Shown here: positions 31,379-40,531 of the stretch, in pieces | Position numbering within the stretch: the first letter of the stretch is position 1 | How the letters are laid out: each line of letters opens with the position of its first letter | Assembly: GCA_002504405.1 (NCBI GenBank) | Contig: DARO01000005.1 | Coordinates: 1-64,000, forward strand | Direction of reading: 5' to 3' | Origin: Methanomassiliicoccaceae archaeon UBA71 | GTDB lineage: Archaea; Thermoplasmatota; Thermoplasmata; Methanomassiliicoccales; Methanomethylophilaceae | DNA: 64,000 bases | Made by a program: the position numbers and the translations under genes | Notes under the pieces: generated by a model | Seen by the model: the letters and a program-made list of their open reading frames with translations, nothing else | Databases searched by the model: none | Told to the model about the DNA's origin: nothing

Positions 31379-33007
31379 TTATGTATGCTGCTCGTCGTTG
31401 AACACCAATAGGCCCCTGAGGCGCTCGACGACGTCACGGTCCTCCACGACCTCCAGCAGCCTGTCGAAGTCCCCCAGGGGTCTCGCCATCACGATCTTGG
31501 AGGCCCTCTTCTTGCCGATCCCCGGGAGGGCGGCGAGCGCCGACATGGGCATCCTGTCTATGTCGAATGGGTATGTCACGCCTGTTATGGACCTGTACCC
31601 CCAGTCGGTTACGAACACGTCGTGGAAGGTGCCGAGGTCCAGCTTGTACGGAACCCCGACAAGCAGCGGGTAGGAGCCTATCTGCCTGCCGAAGGTGGTG
31701 TTGCCGTCCTGCAGCTCCATGTAGACATTCCTGAGCACGGTACCATAGGGCGCCACCCTCTCGAGCATTGTCCTGTCTATGCTCTCGCGAACGTCTTCCT
31801 TGAATCTCCTGAACCTGCGGGGGTCCACCCTCGTGTCGAACTCGCGGCGGATGGGGAGGACCTGCCTGATGTTGATGCGTCTAACCATGAGTCCTTCGTC
31901 GCGCACCCTCTCCAGGAAAGCCATGTCCAGCGCGTATGTGGACGGGGTCTCCCCGTCGAGGCCGCATATTATGTTGATCCCCGGTAGCAGAAGCGGCAGG
32001 CCGTTCGGACCCCTGGATCCGCCGATGCGGTTCATCATCCTGATCGCATCCATCACCTGCTCGGGGGTGCTGTTCAGGTTGTTCTCGGTCACCACTCTGG
32101 GATCCGCCGATTCCATCCCGAGGGCGAGGACGTTCCCGTCCGTGCAGTTCTCGCACAGTATGCGGAGCACCTCCTCGGATTCATCCGGATGCTCTGATAT
32201 GACGGAGGCGTTGGCGTTGTCGGTGTGCACGACGTCGAACCCCATCCCGCTCAGGCCCTCGAACAGGGTCCTCACAGCCTCCGGATTGGGCCTGGGGACC
32301 CCGGATACGTCAGTCGACCCGTACGATACCATGCATGTCTGTCCGCCTACCCTGATGTTCCTGACGTCGAGCTCCCTGAGCCTCTCCGCCTCGGCCAGCA
32401 CATCCTCGGGGGAGCGCATGAGCGGCCTGCCCTTCATGGGCTCGATGCAGTACGAGCACCCTCCGGTCAGCCATCTGTGGCATCCGCGGTATGTCTCGAT
32501 CTCTGCCACCAGGGGCTGCGGGAAATCCTGATGCCGTCTGACTATGTCCGCGCCCAGCAGCATCCACCGGTTCCATTCGTCAAGGGTGCGGTACCTCTCC
32601 CCGACCTCCTTTCCCGATATCCCGTCGTAGACCGATGCCGCAAGGTCCTTCCTGATCACAAAATCGAACATGCCGGCTTCCGGCGTCCCCGCCGACGACC
32701 CCCCTATCAGTTTCCACCCCTTCAGTCTCGGAGCGATCTCGGCCAGCTCGTTCCTGCTCATGGGCATGGACCTCAGGTACTTGCCAGGCACCGTGTTCCC
32801 CGACATCACTATGCTGACATCGGCCTCGGGTATCCTGGCTCCCCTGCGGATCATGTCTATCGTCAGGTACTCGATCCTGTCCGCGCCCGCATCCAGGGAT
32901 GCTCCGGCTATGGCGCGGACTATCGGAGAGATGTAGGGCGGTACGCCGAGTGCGGCAGGGTCGTCGATGTAGCCATCGACTAGGAGGACTGTGATTTCCC
33001 GGCTCAT
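31379..33007 (-). CDS. Radical SAM protein with B12-like N-domain and C-terminal HhH (COG1031)
   Basis: A 542-aa Fe-S oxidoreductase. The N-terminal third resembles a cobalamin-binding-type flavodoxin fold (VLLVDGYIDDPAALG, DVSIVMSGNTVPGKYL). The radical SAM core begins with C176, C184 and C187 in RGCHRWLTGGCSYC, a CX7CX2C spacing wider than the usual CX3CX2C. The C-terminus holds a helix-hairpin-helix (LAALPGIGKKRASKIVMARP), which suggests nucleic acid binding. COG1031 members are common in archaea and uncharacterised; a tRNA or other nucleic-acid modification is an inference. Stop is TAA. Confidence 0.85.
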   Translation of the reverse strand: MSREITVLLVDGYIDDPAALGVPPYISPIVRAIAGASLDAGADRIEYLTIDMIRRGARIPEADVSIVMSGNTVPGKYLRSMPMSRNELAEIAPRLKGWKLIGGSSAGTPEAGMFDFVIRKDLAASVYDGISGKEVGERYRTLDEWNRWMLLGADIVRRHQDFPQPLVAEIETYRGCHRWLTGGCSYCIEPMKGRPLMRSPEDVLAEAERLRELDVRNIRVGGQTCMVSYGSTDVSGVPRPNPEAVRTLFEGLSGMGFDVVHTDNANASVISEHPDESEEVLRILCENCTDGNVLALGMESADPRVVTENNLNSTPEQVMDAIRMMNRIGGSRGPNGLPLLLPGINIICGLDGETPSTYALDMAFLERVRDEGLMVRRINIRQVLPIRREFDTRVDPRRFRRFKEDVRESIDRTMLERVAPYGTVLRNVYMELQDGNTTFGRQIGSYPLLVGVPYKLDLGTFHDVFVTDWGYRSITGVTYPFDIDRMPMSALAALPGIGKKRASKIVMARPLGDFDRLLEVVEDRDVVERLRGLLVFNDEQHT

Positions 33008-33107
33008 CGCCGGTTATTGGCTATCCGTAAATAAAACGGTTCATCGCGGTCCAAAAACGTCTGAGGCTTCAGTTAGGGATATATGGGGACAAGCAATCCA
33101 GCAGTGG

Positions 33108-34208
33108 ATGGCAGACCGTGGGCAGCTCTTTTGCGACGACAGTCTATCCTACCGCAATACCCTCGTCATACGTTTCATAATGATGGTGTGCATAGTGGCA
33201 TATCACGGGGGCCAGTACTTTCATTTTCAATTCCCTGACTGCGGCCATTTATGTGTCGCTGTGTTCTTCTTCATGTCGGGATACGGGCTTGAGATCAGCC
33301 GCAGTTCAAAACCGGGGTATATGAGGTCCTTCCTTCAAAAGCGTGTTCTCGGAACAATGATCCAATATTGGATCATCCTTATGATCATAGCATTGGTCGT
33401 AATGCTGATGCAGTTCGATCTGGATCTGCTATACTCGAATGTGTCAAATGCTTTCCTTAGGAACCCGTGGTGGTTCATAACTGAGCTGGTGGTATTCTAT
33501 GTCATATACTACCTGGCACAGTTGGTTCACTCGAAGCCATGGCGTTATGCATCCATCCTGTTTTTCGACTGTGTGTTCATGCTGATGATGACTGACTACT
33601 TCGGGATGGACGTTTATTTGAAGTCGGGTCTCTGTTTCATATTCGGCCTTCTTTGGTATGAAGGACGCTCGCATGTGACGCAGGTCATGCATGCGGCATT
33701 CCCTGCGGTGGCGGTTCTGTGTATCGCGGTACTGGCATATCCTATCCGCAGTCCCAATGACGTCATAGACATGTTTCTCTGCGGGGCAGTGGGGATAGCA
33801 GGTGTGGTGTTGATCGTCCTGCTATGCACGTTGAATCTCCGCAAGGCATTCCCCATCCATATCGCCGTTATGGTGCTGGGGGCGGTCATGGTCGTTTTCC
33901 AGATGGGTGCCGGCTTACGTAGTGAGGGGGCGGTCATGATTTTCTTGGCCGGTGTTTGCGGAGTGTTGTGCCAGATCGGGTCATTTCAGAAGGCTCTTGC
34001 TTTCCTCGGGGCGGCATCTCTGGAGATGTATCTCATGCAGTTCATGTTCTTCCAGGTTCCCGATCTGGATTCGATGATGACGGATCTGTACGCGACGATC
34101 CTTGTTCTTTTGCTCATGATCGCTGTTTCGTTGCCTACCCATGAGCTGTGCAAGAAGACCATGAAGGTCTATGAGGAGAGGCTGGAAAAGCTCGAGGGAT
34201 GGTCCTGA
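33108..34208 (+). CDS. Membrane acyltransferase-3-like protein, copy A
   Basis: A 366-aa protein with about ten membrane helices. The start region SLSYRNTLVIRFIMMVCIVAYHGG puts a His-Gly pair at the end of helix 1, as in acyltransferase-3 proteins, followed by CVAVFFFMSGYGLE and LQKRVLGTMIQYWII. These enzymes acetylate or acylate sugars of surface glycans. It is a clear paralogue of 52519-53655 (same WWFITELVVFYV and MYLMQFMFF-type blocks). The open frame starts at 32991; ATG 33108 is chosen because the first 39 residues do not resemble the paralogue. Marks the start of the glycan region. Confidence 0.75.
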   Translation: MADRGQLFCDDSLSYRNTLVIRFIMMVCIVAYHGGQYFHFQFPDCGHLCVAVFFFMSGYGLEISRSSKPGYMRSFLQKRVLGTMIQYWIILMIIALVVMLMQFDLDLLYSNVSNAFLRNPWWFITELVVFYVIYYLAQLVHSKPWRYASILFFDCVFMLMMTDYFGMDVYLKSGLCFIFGLLWYEGRSHVTQVMHAAFPAVAVLCIAVLAYPIRSPNDVIDMFLCGAVGIAGVVLIVLLCTLNLRKAFPIHIAVMVLGAVMVVFQMGAGLRSEGAVMIFLAGVCGVLCQIGSFQKALAFLGAASLEMYLMQFMFFQVPDLDSMMTDLYATILVLLLMIAVSLPTHELCKKTMKVYEERLEKLEGWS

Positions 34209-34270
34209 TATATCATATGTTCTCAGTAATCACCCATACCATCTTTTTTCGATTCCAGCACTATCAGTCA

Positions 34271-34280
34271 TTATAAATAT
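34271..34280 (+). promoter_or_regulatory. TATA box of the malic enzyme gene
   Basis: TTATAAATAT predicts initiation near 34302 and a leader of about 50 nt. Confidence 0.5.
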
Positions 34281-34318
34281 GAACACATGAATCAGGTAGT
34301 TTAGATTTCGAAGTAAAA

Positions 34319-34333
34319 CTACGAATTTCGTAG
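34319..34333 (+). promoter_or_regulatory. Candidate operator or leader hairpin before malic enzyme
   Basis: CTACGAATTTCGTAG is a 7-bp inverted repeat around one base. The core ATTTCG recurs three times (near 34306, 34325 and 34335). It lies just past the predicted start site, where a repressor could act. Confidence 0.35.
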
Positions 34334-34351
34334 AATTTCGAGGTGTAAACA

Positions 34352-35710
34352 ATGGTCAACGAACAGGACATCAGCATTGAAGAGCGCCTTGAGAGAGCGA
34401 AGAAGCCCGGCAAGGACGCCATGGTCATGCACAAGTTCTACGGCGGGAAGGTCGAAACGGTTCCCAAGGCGTGCGTCAGGTCATTCGATGACTTCGCGAT
34501 ATGGTACTCCCCCGGAGTGGCAGAGCCCTGCAAGGACATCGCCGCAAACCCCGACATGGTGTACGAGCATACCTGCAAGTGGAACACCGTAGCGGTGGTA
34601 TCGGACGGTACCCGTGTTCTCGGTCTCGGAGACATTGGTCCGGAGGCCGCCATGCCCGTCATGGAGGGCAAGGCAATGCTGTTCAAGTATCTCGGTGGCG
34701 TGGACTGCGTCCCGATCTGCCTGGACACCAAGGATCCCGACAAGATCATCGAGACCGTCAGGCTCATTGCCCCGTCCTTCGGAGGAATAAACCTGGAGGA
34801 CATCTCCAATCCCAAGTGCTTCGACATCCTGGATGAGCTCAGGAGGGACTGCAAGATCCCGGTGTGGCACGACGACCAGCAGGGGACAGCAACCGTGGAG
34901 GTCGCAGGAGCCATCAACGCCATGAAGCTCGTCGGCAAGAAGCTGGAGGAGGCCCAGATTGCGGTCATCGGGGCCGGTGCGGCGTCCATCGCCATCGCCA
35001 GGCTGCTCCTCGCCACCGGATTCAAGCCCGAGCACATGTGCATGTGCGACTCCAAGGGAATCCTCAACCTGTCCAGAGAGGATGTCAAGAACGACTTCAA
35101 GCAGAAGTGGGACATCTGCCAGAAGACCAATGGGGCCGGCAAGTCCGGAGGGATAAAGGAGGCCATGGAGGGAGCCGATATCGTCATCGCCGCATCCAAG
35201 CCGGGTCCCGGAACCATTCCCGCCGAGTATGTCAAGCTGATGGCCGACGATCCTGTCGTGTTCGCCACCGCCAACCCCATCCCCGAGATGTGGCCTTGGG
35301 AGGCGAAGGGGTACGGATGCAAGGTCTTCGCAACAGGAAGGTCCGACTTCCCCAACCAGGTCAACAACTCCATGGGATTCCCTGCGATATTCAGGGGAGT
35401 GCTCGACGTCAGGGCCAAGACCATCACGGACGAGATGTGCATCGCTGCGGCCACCGAGCTGGCCAAGTGCGCCGAGGAGAAGGGAATCTCCGAGGATTAC
35501 ATCATCCCCACCATGGCAGAGGCCGAGGTCTTCCCGAGGGAGGCCGTTGCTGTCGCCATGAAGGCGCAGGAGCAGGGAGTCGCAAGGCTCAAGCTCAGCA
35601 GGCAGGAGCTCTTCGACAGGGCGGACTTCATGATCAAGAGGTCCAGGGGGCTCACGGCCAAGATGATGGAGGACGGCTACATAGCCGATTGCTCCAAGGC
35701 TTTCGAGTGA
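34352..35710 (+). CDS. Malic enzyme (oxaloacetate-decarboxylating)
   Basis: Interconverts malate and pyruvate plus CO2 with NAD(P). The 452-aa short (bacterial/archaeal) form has the N-terminal SPGVAEPC, GLGDIGPEAAMPVMEGKA, the metal/catalytic segment VWHDDQQGTA, and the nucleotide fold AVIGAGAASIAIARLL. The C-terminus (YIADCSKAFE) lacks the phosphotransacetylase domain of the long forms. GAGGTG precedes the ATG by about six nt. It stands alone between glycan genes and has a notable inverted repeat in its leader. Confidence 0.94.
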   Translation: MVNEQDISIEERLERAKKPGKDAMVMHKFYGGKVETVPKACVRSFDDFAIWYSPGVAEPCKDIAANPDMVYEHTCKWNTVAVVSDGTRVLGLGDIGPEAAMPVMEGKAMLFKYLGGVDCVPICLDTKDPDKIIETVRLIAPSFGGINLEDISNPKCFDILDELRRDCKIPVWHDDQQGTATVEVAGAINAMKLVGKKLEEAQIAVIGAGAASIAIARLLLATGFKPEHMCMCDSKGILNLSREDVKNDFKQKWDICQKTNGAGKSGGIKEAMEGADIVIAASKPGPGTIPAEYVKLMADDPVVFATANPIPEMWPWEAKGYGCKVFATGRSDFPNQVNNSMGFPAIFRGVLDVRAKTITDEMCIAAATELAKCAEEKGISEDYIIPTMAEAEVFPREAVAVAMKAQEQGVARLKLSRQELFDRADFMIKRSRGLTAKMMEDGYIADCSKAFE

Positions 35711-35718
35711 ACAAAACC

Positions 35719-35734
35719 GGGGGCTCCGGCCCCC
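35719..35734. terminator. Hairpin terminator between malic enzyme and licD
   Basis: GGGGGC/GCCCCC stem with loop TCCG, placed between convergent stops, so it can serve both. Confidence 0.55.
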
Positions 35735-35752
35735 ATTAATCAATATATCCTG

Positions 35753-36508
35753 TCAGGGTCGTTTCTTCTCCATCAAGTAGTCTTTGACAACGCTGCACGG
35801 GAACCCACCTGCACCCACTCTCTTGTCTTCAGGAGGTGGAGTCATGTAGTCTCCGAAGATGTGAGTAAGCATCCTGTCTATTTCGGCGGGAAGAGGGGCT
35901 TCGGTGTCCTCGAACTGATGCCAGGTGGGAACACCATAGTAATGCCCGGGGAAAATGCAGTGGCCGAACCCGGTGCTGTAGACGACCGTCATACCCGATC
36001 CGTCATTGGCCACCCAGAGCTCTAACTTCTTGAACACATCGGGGATCCAGCAGATCGCTTTGTGCAACGGTATGCTTTTTACATGATCTATGGCCCAGAT
36101 TGTGCCTACGTTGAGCCATATGAGTGTGTTCGCAAGTTTCCTTCTGATTTTTCCGTCCGGATACAGGTCTATAGGGAAGATGTCTATGAACGGGGCTTTC
36201 CGACTTCTCAAGCCCGTTTCCAGATCATCGCCACGGGAGATAACATGGGGATGAGTGTCAGCTGTCGGGATATGATAGTAGTACAGATCCGGGTCGAGCT
36301 CTTCCGACAGAACCTTGTTGACCATTGGAAGGTCCTCCTCCCATACCAGTATGTCAATGTCGTCATCCCAGGGGATGAACCCTTTGTGTCTGAGCACTCC
36401 AATTGCGGTTCCATACTGGACGTAGAACCTGATTCCATGGCCGTTAAGGACCTTCATGATGTCCTTGTACATGGACAGGAGGGCGGACTGTACGTCGTTC
36501 ACGGGCAA
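35753..36508 (-). CDS. LicD-family phosphotransferase
   Basis: A 251-aa nucleotidyltransferase-fold enzyme. The signature YGTAIGVLRHKGFIPWDDDI contains the metal-binding aspartates; HPHVISRG and FIDIFPIDLYPDG follow. LicD proteins transfer phosphocholine, phosphoribitol or similar groups from CDP donors to glycans. The likely donor maker is the cytidylyltransferase at 43885-44592. The start is TTG at 36508 in the longest frame; ATG 36472 is possible and would fit the TATA element at about 36520-36530. Divergent from the secreted-protein gene. Confidence 0.85.
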   Translation of the reverse strand: MPVNDVQSALLSMYKDIMKVLNGHGIRFYVQYGTAIGVLRHKGFIPWDDDIDILVWEEDLPMVNKVLSEELDPDLYYYHIPTADTHPHVISRGDDLETGLRSRKAPFIDIFPIDLYPDGKIRRKLANTLIWLNVGTIWAIDHVKSIPLHKAICWIPDVFKKLELWVANDGSGMTVVYSTGFGHCIFPGHYYGVPTWHQFEDTEAPLPAEIDRMLTHIFGDYMTPPPEDKRVGAGGFPCSVVKDYLMEKKRP

Positions 36509-36575
36509 CCATCTGCGGACTGGTATATATCGCTCATCATCCTATGGGATTGCACAGCTGAGGAGGGATTCAGGG

Positions 36576-36590
36576 AATACATTATATCTC
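36576..36590 (+). promoter_or_regulatory. TATA box of the mirror-image glycan module
   Basis: AATACATTATATCTC lies about 37 nt before ATG 36621 and predicts a leader of about 10 nt. It may drive the overlapping run 36621-43940. Confidence 0.4.
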
Positions 36591-36620
36591 CAGACCCCTA
36601 CACATGGGTGCGAGGGGCTC

Positions 36621-37637
36621 ATGGACGTCGGGAAGCTTTCAATTGCCATCTTGGCCATCGTTCTCTGTGCTGCGGTTTTCGCAGGTGAGTACTTCACGTA
36701 TTATTCTGGTATTCACGAGTACGATGCATCAGTAGAGGTGGATGGCAGTGAGGTCCATGTTTCTATCAGCTCATCAGGTTCCGATGCCTACACTGCCGTT
36801 TTGATCGACAATGGGGGCAGCGGGTGTGTGGAATCGGTCCTCATCTACGTGGATGAGAACTACGATGAATATTACAAGGTGGCAAAAGCCGAGACATCCG
36901 CCCTATACATCGAGCAACGCTATCTGGCGGAGCAGATTCAGAACGCTCTGGAGAACCGTTCGTTCGATGACGTGCGTCTAGTGGGTTCTGCCGATCTGGA
37001 GGCATTTCTAGACAGTACAGCAGATCCCTCATCATTCGGGCTCGTTGTGATGTCGTATGCGCTACCATCTACGGTATACACCGGGAACATTGACGATCCC
37101 CTTATGAAATGGGTTTCGGCCGGAGGGACCCTGTACTGGATAGGCTCGGAAATCGGCGCCTACTTCACAGATTCGGACGGCCTTCACAGGGTAGAGGGCA
37201 ACCAGGTTCTGTTCTTCGGCAAGGAGTGCGTCAATACCAGCGGTCCCACCAACGCGACGTCGGTAGTCGACAATGGATTCAGGGAGTGCCTATCCCTCAA
37301 GAACAACAAGGTCCTGTTCGGACTGGATACGAATGGTATCGACGGGGCACTCCAGATGGGATATATCGAAGATGGTTTCGCCAGCATTTCGATGGTTCCT
37401 CACGGTTCAGGGGCAATATGCGTGTTCGGAGGAGGTTTCGACATCGATCTGATAGACGACATAGGTCAGATCATCGCAGCCGGCATATCGCCGCAATCGG
37501 TCATTATCGATGTTTCCAGCGGAGACGTCACCCGTTCGAAAACTGTTGTGACGCTCGCCCCATTGGGATCGGACAGCATCGTATACGCGTATGTGGGCGG
37601 CACCTACATGAAGTATGGAGAGGCGTTCCGTGTCTGA
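36621..37637 (+). CDS. Membrane-anchored extracellular protein A of the glycan module
   Basis: A 338-aa protein with one N-terminal membrane helix (LSIAILAIVLCAAVFAGEYF) and an extracellular domain. Visible features: a beta-rich start (SVEVDGSEVHVSISSSGSDA), IYVDENYDEYY, then a flavodoxin-like alternation (GLVVMSYALPS, MKWVSAGGTLYWIGS). It is a paralogue of 41837-42847 (shared anchor, beta start, VDExY motif and W-x-x-x-GGT-x-x-x-G block). No known catalytic motif. It overlaps the downstream glycosyltransferase gene, so the two products probably work together at the outer face. GAGGGG lies before the ATG. Confidence 0.7.
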   Translation: MDVGKLSIAILAIVLCAAVFAGEYFTYYSGIHEYDASVEVDGSEVHVSISSSGSDAYTAVLIDNGGSGCVESVLIYVDENYDEYYKVAKAETSALYIEQRYLAEQIQNALENRSFDDVRLVGSADLEAFLDSTADPSSFGLVVMSYALPSTVYTGNIDDPLMKWVSAGGTLYWIGSEIGAYFTDSDGLHRVEGNQVLFFGKECVNTSGPTNATSVVDNGFRECLSLKNNKVLFGLDTNGIDGALQMGYIEDGFASISMVPHGSGAICVFGGGFDIDLIDDIGQIIAAGISPQSVIIDVSSGDVTRSKTVVTLAPLGSDSIVYAYVGGTYMKYGEAFRV

Positions 37638-38994
37638 GAATAGAATCCTAACATCCGTCGTTTCCCGCGTGTCCGAATCCAGGCACCTCCTCCTATGGAC
37701 GATCGTCATAGGTCTTGTGATCAGAATCATAATGATGTCCGTCTCCATGGGGTACGACGCCGATTACTGGGCAGTTGTGATCCGCAACATAGATGCGGGG
37801 GACGGTCTATACGATGCTGAAGGCTACTACTACACGCCTGTATGGGGATACATTCTGGGCTTGGTGGCGGCATTTCAGGATGCCATTCTCTGCATAGGCG
37901 AATCGGCCGTTCGTGTGATCGAGGCCCTTCCGGTGGAGGGGATTCCAGACCACCCCTACCTGAGCGCGACGGTGACCTCTCTTGCGTTCAACTACTCTGT
38001 CAAAACGCCTCTGGTCGTTTTCGATTTGATTCTGGCGCTCCTTGTCAGATACCTGGTGAAGGATTTCTGCGGTGATTCCAGGAAGGCGGATCTGAGCTTC
38101 GCACTCGTGTTTCTGTGTCCTGTGTTGATAGGATCCACTTGTGTGATCGGAATGCCGGATACGATAGCCGCCACATTCACCGTGCTGACGATCATTCTAC
38201 TGCGCAAAGACATGTACCTTCTGGCAGGGGCCGCGTTCAGTATGGCGGTCCTGACCAAGTTCTTCCCGGCTTTCCTCTTATTCTTACTCGTGGCGTATGT
38301 AATCATGAGGAACAGAGAGAGGGCGCACCATGGGCTTCCCCAGATGGTGTTGGCTGCCGCAGGGGCAGTCATCGTTGCAGGGGTTGTGTTTCTGCCACAG
38401 CTGATTTCGGGGAATATATCCCAATGCTTCCAGTTCCTCACAGACCGTACGGGGACCGGAGGTGGCGAGGATCTGCTGGATTTCGTGATAGGTCAAACTC
38501 GTGTTCTTGCCTATCTGGTGGTTCTACTGGCTTCTGTGTACCTAGCATATCGCCTGTACAAAAAGGGCGAGGGGGGACTGGAGAACAGATTCCTCAAGTA
38601 TGCGTTCATGATCGTGACGCTTTGCCTTGTGTATCCGCCGACCACACAGTACATGGTCCTTCTGGTTCCATTCCTGGCGATGTGGATTGGCATCGAGGAT
38701 CGCAGATACATGCTAAGCTGGAAAGTCATGGCAGTGGGCTCGATGATATACATGTTCTCCAGCAATGCACTCATGTTCCTGTCCTTAGCGGAATGGACGA
38801 ACATCATCAGCGTGGATACTCTGATCTCCATCTTCTTGACGCTCGATTGGGGCTTGGTTTCAATCATGAACGTTATGTTCGTTGTAGGGGGGATAATGCA
38901 ATGCGCCAGCATCATCCTGGTGCTGTACATAATGTTTGAATATAGGATAAAGGCCCATTTCAACAGGGGAGGTGTCAATGGGATCTCAGGTTAA
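37630..38994 (+). CDS. Polytopic membrane glycosyltransferase A (GT87/GT39-like)
   Basis: A 454-aa protein with about twelve membrane helices. The first large loop has DADYWAVVIRNIDAGDGLYD and YYYTPVWGY, the arrangement of an acidic pair followed by a Y-x-x-P block typical of GT-C enzymes that use polyprenyl-phosphate sugars. TKFFPAFLLFLLVAY resembles the conserved K-x-x-P segment of GT87 proteins. GTG 37630 with GGAGAGG six nt upstream is preferred; ATG 37615 is the alternative. Paralogue of 40528-41847. It overlaps both neighbours by a few bases. Confidence 0.75.
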   Translation: MSENRILTSVVSRVSESRHLLLWTIVIGLVIRIIMMSVSMGYDADYWAVVIRNIDAGDGLYDAEGYYYTPVWGYILGLVAAFQDAILCIGESAVRVIEALPVEGIPDHPYLSATVTSLAFNYSVKTPLVVFDLILALLVRYLVKDFCGDSRKADLSFALVFLCPVLIGSTCVIGMPDTIAATFTVLTIILLRKDMYLLAGAAFSMAVLTKFFPAFLLFLLVAYVIMRNRERAHHGLPQMVLAAAGAVIVAGVVFLPQLISGNISQCFQFLTDRTGTGGGEDLLDFVIGQTRVLAYLVVLLASVYLAYRLYKKGEGGLENRFLKYAFMIVTLCLVYPPTTQYMVLLVPFLAMWIGIEDRRYMLSWKVMAVGSMIYMFSSNALMFLSLAEWTNIISVDTLISIFLTLDWGLVSIMNVMFVVGGIMQCASIILVLYIMFEYRIKAHFNRGGVNGISG

Positions 38995-40531
38995 GGATGC
39001 GTTCTCAAGCAAGGTGTCCCTAAACATGGCGACCAATGTCGCACGTACTGTAGTCATGGCTGTAGTGGGCCTCCTTATGGTCCCGTACTACATAGATGAG
39101 TTCGGACTCTCAGCATATGCGATAATCCCTCTGGCCACTTCTGTTACCAACTATTTCATCATAATCTCAGACTCTCTTTCCAATGCCTTCACCAGATACA
39201 TGGTGGTAGCCATACAGAAGGATGACATGCCCGGAGCAAACCGCGTATTCACAACATCGGTCATAGGGATGGGCGGATGCATGATTGTCCTCCTTCCGAT
39301 AGTCGCACTGTTGGCGGTGCTTTCTCCGTACATCTTCAATATAGGTCCGTCGTCAGCGATGGATGTTCAGGTGATGTTCCTGCTGATCATGGTGGCTTCC
39401 CTGATCATCTCGTTCAGTGCGAGCCTCGGCAGTGTATACATGGCCTACAACAAGATGTACATCACATACATCAGCAGGGCCGTGCAGACCATATCTCAGG
39501 TCGCACTGGTCATCGCGCTCTTCACAGTAGATGTCCCATCGCTCTCCCAGATTGGACTCTCGTACATCGTTTCCTCGCTGCTGATGCTGGCGATCATGGT
39601 CGTCTACCTCAGGCGGGTGTGTCCATCCTTGGAGGTGTCTCGCGGGCTGTATGACCGGAGCCTGATAAGGGAGATGGGGGCCCTCGGATTCTGGTCCACT
39701 GTAGCTGAAATCGGGAATCTGCTCTTCATACAAGCATCGCTCATCGTGGTAAATGTGATTCTGGGGAGCGAGGCCCAGGGCACATTCTCCATAGCCGCCA
39801 ATGTGATAATGATGGTCCATACGGCATGCACGGCGATATCCGTGTCCGCAGTCCCCCTGGCATACAGGTGCTATGTCAACGGTGATTCATCGGGTATGGT
39901 GGATACTCTGAGGATATTCTCGAAATTCGTCGGAATAGTGATGGTCTTCCCCCTGGCCTATCTCATCGTATTCATGCCATCTGTCCTGGAGATGTGGTTG
40001 GGGCCGGGATACAGCGAAGTGTATCCGCTCCTCTACGTCATGCTGCCTGCGGAGGTTGCCATATGCTCGGTGTCTGCTCTTATGCAGGTCCCAGTCGTTT
40101 ACAAGCGGATGAGGATTGTGGCGGCGATAACCTGTGCAGTGGGTGCCTTCAACGTGCTGCTTTCAGTGATTCTTCTTGAGACAACGGATCTTGGCATGGT
40201 TGGGGTGTGCATCGCATGGGTCATATCCATGTTGGTCCTGAAGCTCGTGTTCTATCCTGTGATATGCGACAGGCTGGCAGGTGGCGGACTGAAGAACTAC
40301 TATTTCCCGATAGTCAGCTGCTATGCGGTATTCGCGCTCCTCCTAGCTGTTCTGCATATAATATCTCAATACTATGTCCCGTCAGCAACCTGGACCGCGG
40401 TAATCCTGACATTCATGATTGGGTTCTGTGTGTTCCTGCTGCCTGCACTTAGGTTCTTCTTCAATCGCAAGGAGAGGTCGACCATTGTGACGTATCTGCC
40501 GGGGTTCATGCAGAGGTTCATTGGGTCATGA
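38978..40531 (+). CDS. Wzx-type polysaccharide flippase
   Basis: A 517-aa protein of the MATE/Wzx fold with about fourteen membrane helices, starting MGSQVKDAFSSKVSLNMATN and continuing GLLMVPYYIDEFGLSAY, a common Wzx opening. Such proteins move lipid-linked glycans across the membrane. It sits at the centre of the mirror-image module, between glycosyltransferases A and B, overlapping both (17 nt and ATGA). GGAGG precedes the ATG. Probably moves the glycan assembled by the surrounding enzymes. Confidence 0.88.
   Translation: MGSQVKDAFSSKVSLNMATNVARTVVMAVVGLLMVPYYIDEFGLSAYAIIPLATSVTNYFIIISDSLSNAFTRYMVVAIQKDDMPGANRVFTTSVIGMGGCMIVLLPIVALLAVLSPYIFNIGPSSAMDVQVMFLLIMVASLIISFSASLGSVYMAYNKMYITYISRAVQTISQVALVIALFTVDVPSLSQIGLSYIVSSLLMLAIMVVYLRRVCPSLEVSRGLYDRSLIREMGALGFWSTVAEIGNLLFIQASLIVVNVILGSEAQGTFSIAANVIMMVHTACTAISVSAVPLAYRCYVNGDSSGMVDTLRIFSKFVGIVMVFPLAYLIVFMPSVLEMWLGPGYSEVYPLLYVMLPAEVAICSVSALMQVPVVYKRMRIVAAITCAVGAFNVLLSVILLETTDLGMVGVCIAWVISMLVLKLVFYPVICDRLAGGGLKNYYFPIVSCYAVFALLLAVLHIISQYYVPSATWTAVILTFMIGFCVFLLPALRFFFNRKERSTIVTYLPGFMQRFIGS

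Noticed and set aside
34481..35743. 420-aa minus-strand ORF opposite malic enzyme
   Set aside because: Shadow of malic enzyme, with Gly/Asp/His-rich low-complexity wording and no family match.
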